Positions 5,674 through 6,835 of a stretch of DNA of 6,835 nucleotides are shown in pieces. This DNA comes from Clostridia bacterium (GTDB lineage: Bacteria > Bacillota > Clostridia > UBA1381). Position numbers and translations under genes: made by a program. Within the stretch, counting starts at the first letter, position 1. Each line of letters starts with the position of its first letter. The notes under the pieces were generated by a model. It searched no databases, was not told the DNA's origin, and saw nothing but the letters and a program-made list of their open reading frames with translations. Where the stretch lies: assembly GCA_017420825.1 (NCBI GenBank), contig JAFQNU010000191.1:1-6835 (forward strand), read 5' to 3'.

Positions 5674-6835
5674 CTATAATTACTCTATCATTAACTTTTA
5701 TTTTGCTATCACCGCTCGGAAGTATAAACTCATTGCCACGAACTATACCACCGATAAGCACGTTTTCTTTTATAGAAAGATTCTTAAGCGAAGTATCTTT
5801 AGCGGTAAAATTTTCACCAACGGTAAACTCAATCGCTTCTGCCTGTTCATGAATGCGGTATAGAGTATTAATACCATCTCCACCGACGACTTGGTTTGCA
5901 CGAACAAACCTTACTATATCGTTTGCGATTACTATTCTTGGCGACACAACCGTATCAAGCCCTAACATCTTAACCATATTTAGCACGGACGGTCTATCGA
6001 CCTTTGTTATTATCTTGTCAACGCCACATTGCTTTGCGTAAAGCGATATGATAACGTTTTCTTCATCCATACCCGTAAGGGTTACACACGCATCTGCATC
6101 TTTTAAACTTTCTTCGTCAAGTAATTCTTGGTCTGTTCCGTCGCCTAAGAGTACAGTCGCAGACGGCAAAAGTTCACTAAGTTCTTCTGCACGTTCTTTT
6201 ATATTTTCCACTATCTTTACAGCAACGCCTGAAGACAACAGTTCTTTTGCTAGATAATACGCAATTTTTCCGCCACCGATTATAAATACAGATTTTGCAC
6301 GGGGCTTAAATATCTTGATTTTTTTACAGAATGAAATAAGTTCTAATTCTGACGCTATTATATATACTACGTCGCCTTGTTCAAGAACAAAATCACCGTG
6401 TGGTGTAAATATTTTATCGCCACGACACACCATACCAAACAACAGTTTATTACCGTATTCTTTGGATATGTCTTTTAAAGATTTACCTATAATAGGGTTA
6501 CCTTCAAGGATATCAAACTCTACCATTCTCGCTCTGCCACCCGCAAAGTTTTCCACGTTTTTTGCAGACGGAAATTTGAGCACTTGGGAAATTTCCACAG
6601 CAGTATTTAGTTCGGGATTAAATGCAAAATCCAAGCCTAAATCTGCACGCATATTTTCCATTTCCTTAAAATATTCAGGGTCACGAACACGTGCTATAGT
6701 GCGCTTTGCGCCTAGTTTACGTGCTAAAACGCAACAAAGTATATTCATTTCATCACGAGAAGTATTCGCAATAAAAAAGTCTGCTCTATCCACGCCAACG
6801 TCAAGCAACGTTTGTCGTTCCAAGCCACTACCAAC
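5627..6835 (-). CDS. trkA: Trk potassium uptake regulatory subunit TrkA (5' end off the window)
   Basis: TrkA is the cytosolic, nucleotide-binding gating subunit of Trk/Ktr potassium channels. The visible 402 residues cover most of a tandem RCK protein. They start with the end of the first Rossmann domain (DRADFFIANTSRDEMNILCC, then TIARVRDPEY) and a first TrkA-C domain (around residues 100-165). A second Rossmann domain follows with IIGGGKIAYYLA (185-196) and LLGDGTD, then a second TrkA-C domain to the stop. Family members are about 450 residues, so roughly 55 N-terminal residues with the first glycine-rich loop lie beyond the right edge. The frame stays open to the last base (VGSG before LERQ), so the TTG at 6823 is internal, not a start. 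It converges on ksgA with a 47-bp overlap. A membrane partner (TrkH/KtrB) is expected nearby but is not visible. Confidence 0.95.
   Translation of the reverse strand, partial: VGSGLERQTLLDVGVDRADFFIANTSRDEMNILCCVLARKLGAKRTIARVRDPEYFKEMENMRADLGLDFAFNPELNTAVEISQVLKFPSAKNVENFAGGRARMVEFDILEGNPIIGKSLKDISKEYGNKLLFGMVCRGDKIFTPHGDFVLEQGDVVYIIASELELISFCKKIKIFKPRAKSVFIIGGGKIAYYLAKELLSSGVAVKIVENIKERAEELSELLPSATVLLGDGTDQELLDEESLKDADACVTLTGMDEENVIISLYAKQCGVDKIITKVDRPSVLNMVKMLGLDTVVSPRIVIANDIVRFVRANQVVGGDGINTLYRIHEQAEAIEFTVGENFTAKDTSLKNLSIKENVLIGGIVRGNEFILPSGDSKIKVNDRVIIVTTEKQLTELSEILR

Noticed and set aside
6821..6823. TTG as the start of TrkA
   Set aside because: The frame stays open to the edge and the product there corresponds to about residue 60 of the family, so the gene is simply cut by the window.

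Overview
The window is AT-rich, has dense canonical sigma-70 (SigA-type) promoters and AGGAGG-like ribosome binding sites, and carries a conserved chromosomal core: HU, a G5/3D cell-wall protein, KsgA and TrkA. This points to a low-GC Firmicute, most likely an anaerobic clostridial lineage (class Clostridia). I see no insertion sequence, phage gene, tRNA, rRNA or CRISPR array.

Layout. The left edge holds the first 45 codons of an HU gene on the minus strand, with a near-consensus promoter. Divergent from it, an extended -10 promoter drives a large plus-strand gene (396-2951). Its product is a TetM/EF-G-type ribosomal GTPase fused to a C-terminal NYN nuclease domain closely resembling Rae1/YacP, the ribosomal A-site mRNA endonuclease of Bacillus subtilis. 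This gene ends inside a perfect 15-bp bidirectional terminator shared with a small convergent minus-strand gene (2974-3234) for an 86-residue protein with a C-terminal membrane anchor.

Next comes about 430 bp without a gene. It holds a perfect WalR-type direct repeat just upstream of a full-consensus promoter, then a leader of about 140 nt. These precede a YabE-like cell-wall protein (membrane anchor, DUF348 repeats, G5, 3D; 3675-4769). A strong hairpin with a weak T-tract separates it from ksgA (4822-5673). The order yabE-like to ksgA resembles B. subtilis yabE-rnmV-ksgA, but rnmV is absent here. ksgA converges on and overlaps by 47 bp a minus-strand trkA gene whose 5' end lies beyond the right edge.

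How they work together. Most genes are housekeeping: nucleoid structure, cell-wall remodelling, 16S rRNA dimethylation and potassium uptake control. Two act on the ribosome. KsgA matures the small subunit, and the GTPase-nuclease fusion is predicted to enter the A site. The fusion is the most novel element. It is best read as a candidate ribosome-surveillance or mRNA-cleaving factor, not a tetracycline resistance gene, because the tetracycline-displacing domain IV loop signature is missing.
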